Shown here: piece after piece, positions 63,474 through 64,000 of the stretch
Layout of the letters: the number at the start of each line of letters is the position of its first letter
How positions within the stretch are numbered: the stretch's first letter is position 1
Assembly: GCA_030065235.1 (NCBI GenBank)
Contig: JASJDC010000010.1
Location: 1-64,000 of the forward strand
Origin: Alphaproteobacteria bacterium
Lineage (GTDB): Bacteria; Pseudomonadota; Alphaproteobacteria; UBA8366; Aestuariispiraceae
Direction of reading: 5' to 3'
DNA: 64,000 bases
Program-made: the position numbers and the translations under genes
The notes under the pieces: model-generated
What the model was told of the DNA's origin: nothing
The model's input: only the letters and a program-made list of their open reading frames with translations
Databases searched by the model: none

Positions 63474-64000
63474 ATGCCCGTCCCACGACCGGAATTTCTG
63501 CAGACCCCGTCCGGAGACTATCTCGTCTTTCCCGCCGATTTCGACATCGTTCAGCATCTGCGCGAAACAGGGCGGCACGACCCGTACCTGGTGGAGACCG
63601 CCATGCGGCTCCTGAACACGCGCAGCGATTGGGATACCGTGCTGGATATCGGCGCGCATTTGGGAACCTTCTGCATACCGCTTCACGCCGCGCGTCCGTG
63701 CCGGATCCACGCTTTCGAAGCGCAACGGCCGATCGCCCAGTTGCTGGGCGCGAATTTCGTGATCAACGGCGTGTCGCAAGGATGGGTTCACCAGGTCGCG
63801 GTTGTCGGTCCCGACGCGCCGCCGTTTCTGGAACTGCCCGTCGCGGATTTCAGCGCACCCGGGAATTTCGGCGCCTATTCGACCGATCCAGAGATCGCCC
63901 GCACCAGCTCAGCACTCCGCCTGCGCTACGAACCGCATACCGAACAGACGCCGGCGCGGACCATCGACTCTTACGCCGGCGTCGGCGGGTTCGACCGGAT
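63474..64000 (+). CDS. FkbM family methyltransferase, truncated by the window end
   Basis: At least 175 aa; no stop before 64000. ATG 63474 has AGGAAA 7 bases upstream. The SAM-binding segment is TVLDIGAHLGTFCIPLHAAR, and IHAFEAQRPIAQLLGANFVI with ING is the typical FkbM second block. These enzymes O-methylate sugars, lipids or antibiotics. The rest lies beyond the window. It diverges from leuB across 92 bases. Confidence 0.88.
   Translation, partial: MPVPRPEFLQTPSGDYLVFPADFDIVQHLRETGRHDPYLVETAMRLLNTRSDWDTVLDIGAHLGTFCIPLHAARPCRIHAFEAQRPIAQLLGANFVINGVSQGWVHQVAVVGPDAPPFLELPVADFSAPGNFGAYSTDPEIARTSSALRLRYEPHTEQTPARTIDSYAGVGGFDR

Overview
The window is a GC-rich (low-to-mid 60s % by eye) chromosomal segment of an alphaproteobacterium, most likely a free-living and probably marine member of the Rhodospirillales or a neighbouring order. 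The evidence is a stand-alone F1 ATP synthase operon (atpHAGDC without F0 genes), a DUF484-xerC pair, a class I lysyl-tRNA synthetase, a ChvE/Ggu sugar transporter with a divergent LysR regulator, and a gpmI-envC-ctpA-polysaccharide deacetylase-rppH series. Genus cannot be fixed from the sequence alone. Most of the window is ordinary housekeeping DNA in tight same-strand runs.

Layout. 1-415: a broken peptidoglycan-binding-domain gene cut by the window edge. 0.8-9.3 kb (minus): priA, an adenylate/guanylate cyclase and atpHAGDC, with a good promoter before atpH and a terminator after atpC. 9.4-11.8 kb (plus): a transaldolase-type TalC/FSA enzyme, DUF484 and xerC. 11.8-20.2 kb (minus): gpmI-envC, ctpA, a divergent polysaccharide deacetylase, rppH, then an HD-domain protein translationally coupled to a DddP-like M24 protein that keeps every DMSP-lyase active-site residue. 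20.8-25.7 kb: a winged-helix orphan (plus), then proB-proA-nadD-rsfS-rlmH (minus). 25.9-26.5 kb: tRNA-Arg(CCT) and a ParDE toxin-antitoxin pair. 26.6-33.3 kb: a GbpR-like LysR, ChvE-GguA-GguB, an L-arabinose/D-galactose 1-dehydrogenase, an inverted decayed partial copy of that dehydrogenase, and a RidA protein. 33.3-35.1 kb: an AT-richer promoter region and an orphan glutamate decarboxylase. 35-50 kb: lysK, a DinG-like helicase, an AEC transporter, a TerB-like protein, a probable small RNA, a JmjC oxygenase, assorted single genes, and a 99-bp tandem repeat. 49.7-50.7 kb: an AT-richer pair (membrane protein plus pentapeptide-repeat protein). 50.7-59.8 kb (minus): AspT-type exchanger, large PLP amino-acid decarboxylase, ClC, GltS and an MFS carrier, with a perfect FNR-type site upstream. 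60-64 kb: an alpha/beta hydrolase, leuB-pncA-GNAT, and the start of an FkbM methyltransferase.

How genes may work together. The 50.7-59.8 kb block reads as a pH- or oxygen-responsive amino-acid module: decarboxylation consumes a proton, an exchanger swaps product for substrate, and a ClC protein offsets charge. The orphan GadB, which retains the C-terminal histidines of the E. coli pH switch, supports the idea that the organism meets acid or fermentative stress. The sugar cluster couples periplasmic capture, ABC uptake and the first oxidative step of arabinose/galactose use. The DddP-like gene and its HD partner are the best candidates for unusual chemistry. Other points of interest are two genes (rsfS and ClC) whose conserved N-termini lie upstream of any ATG/GTG/TTG, and two small proteins with matching C-terminal tails.
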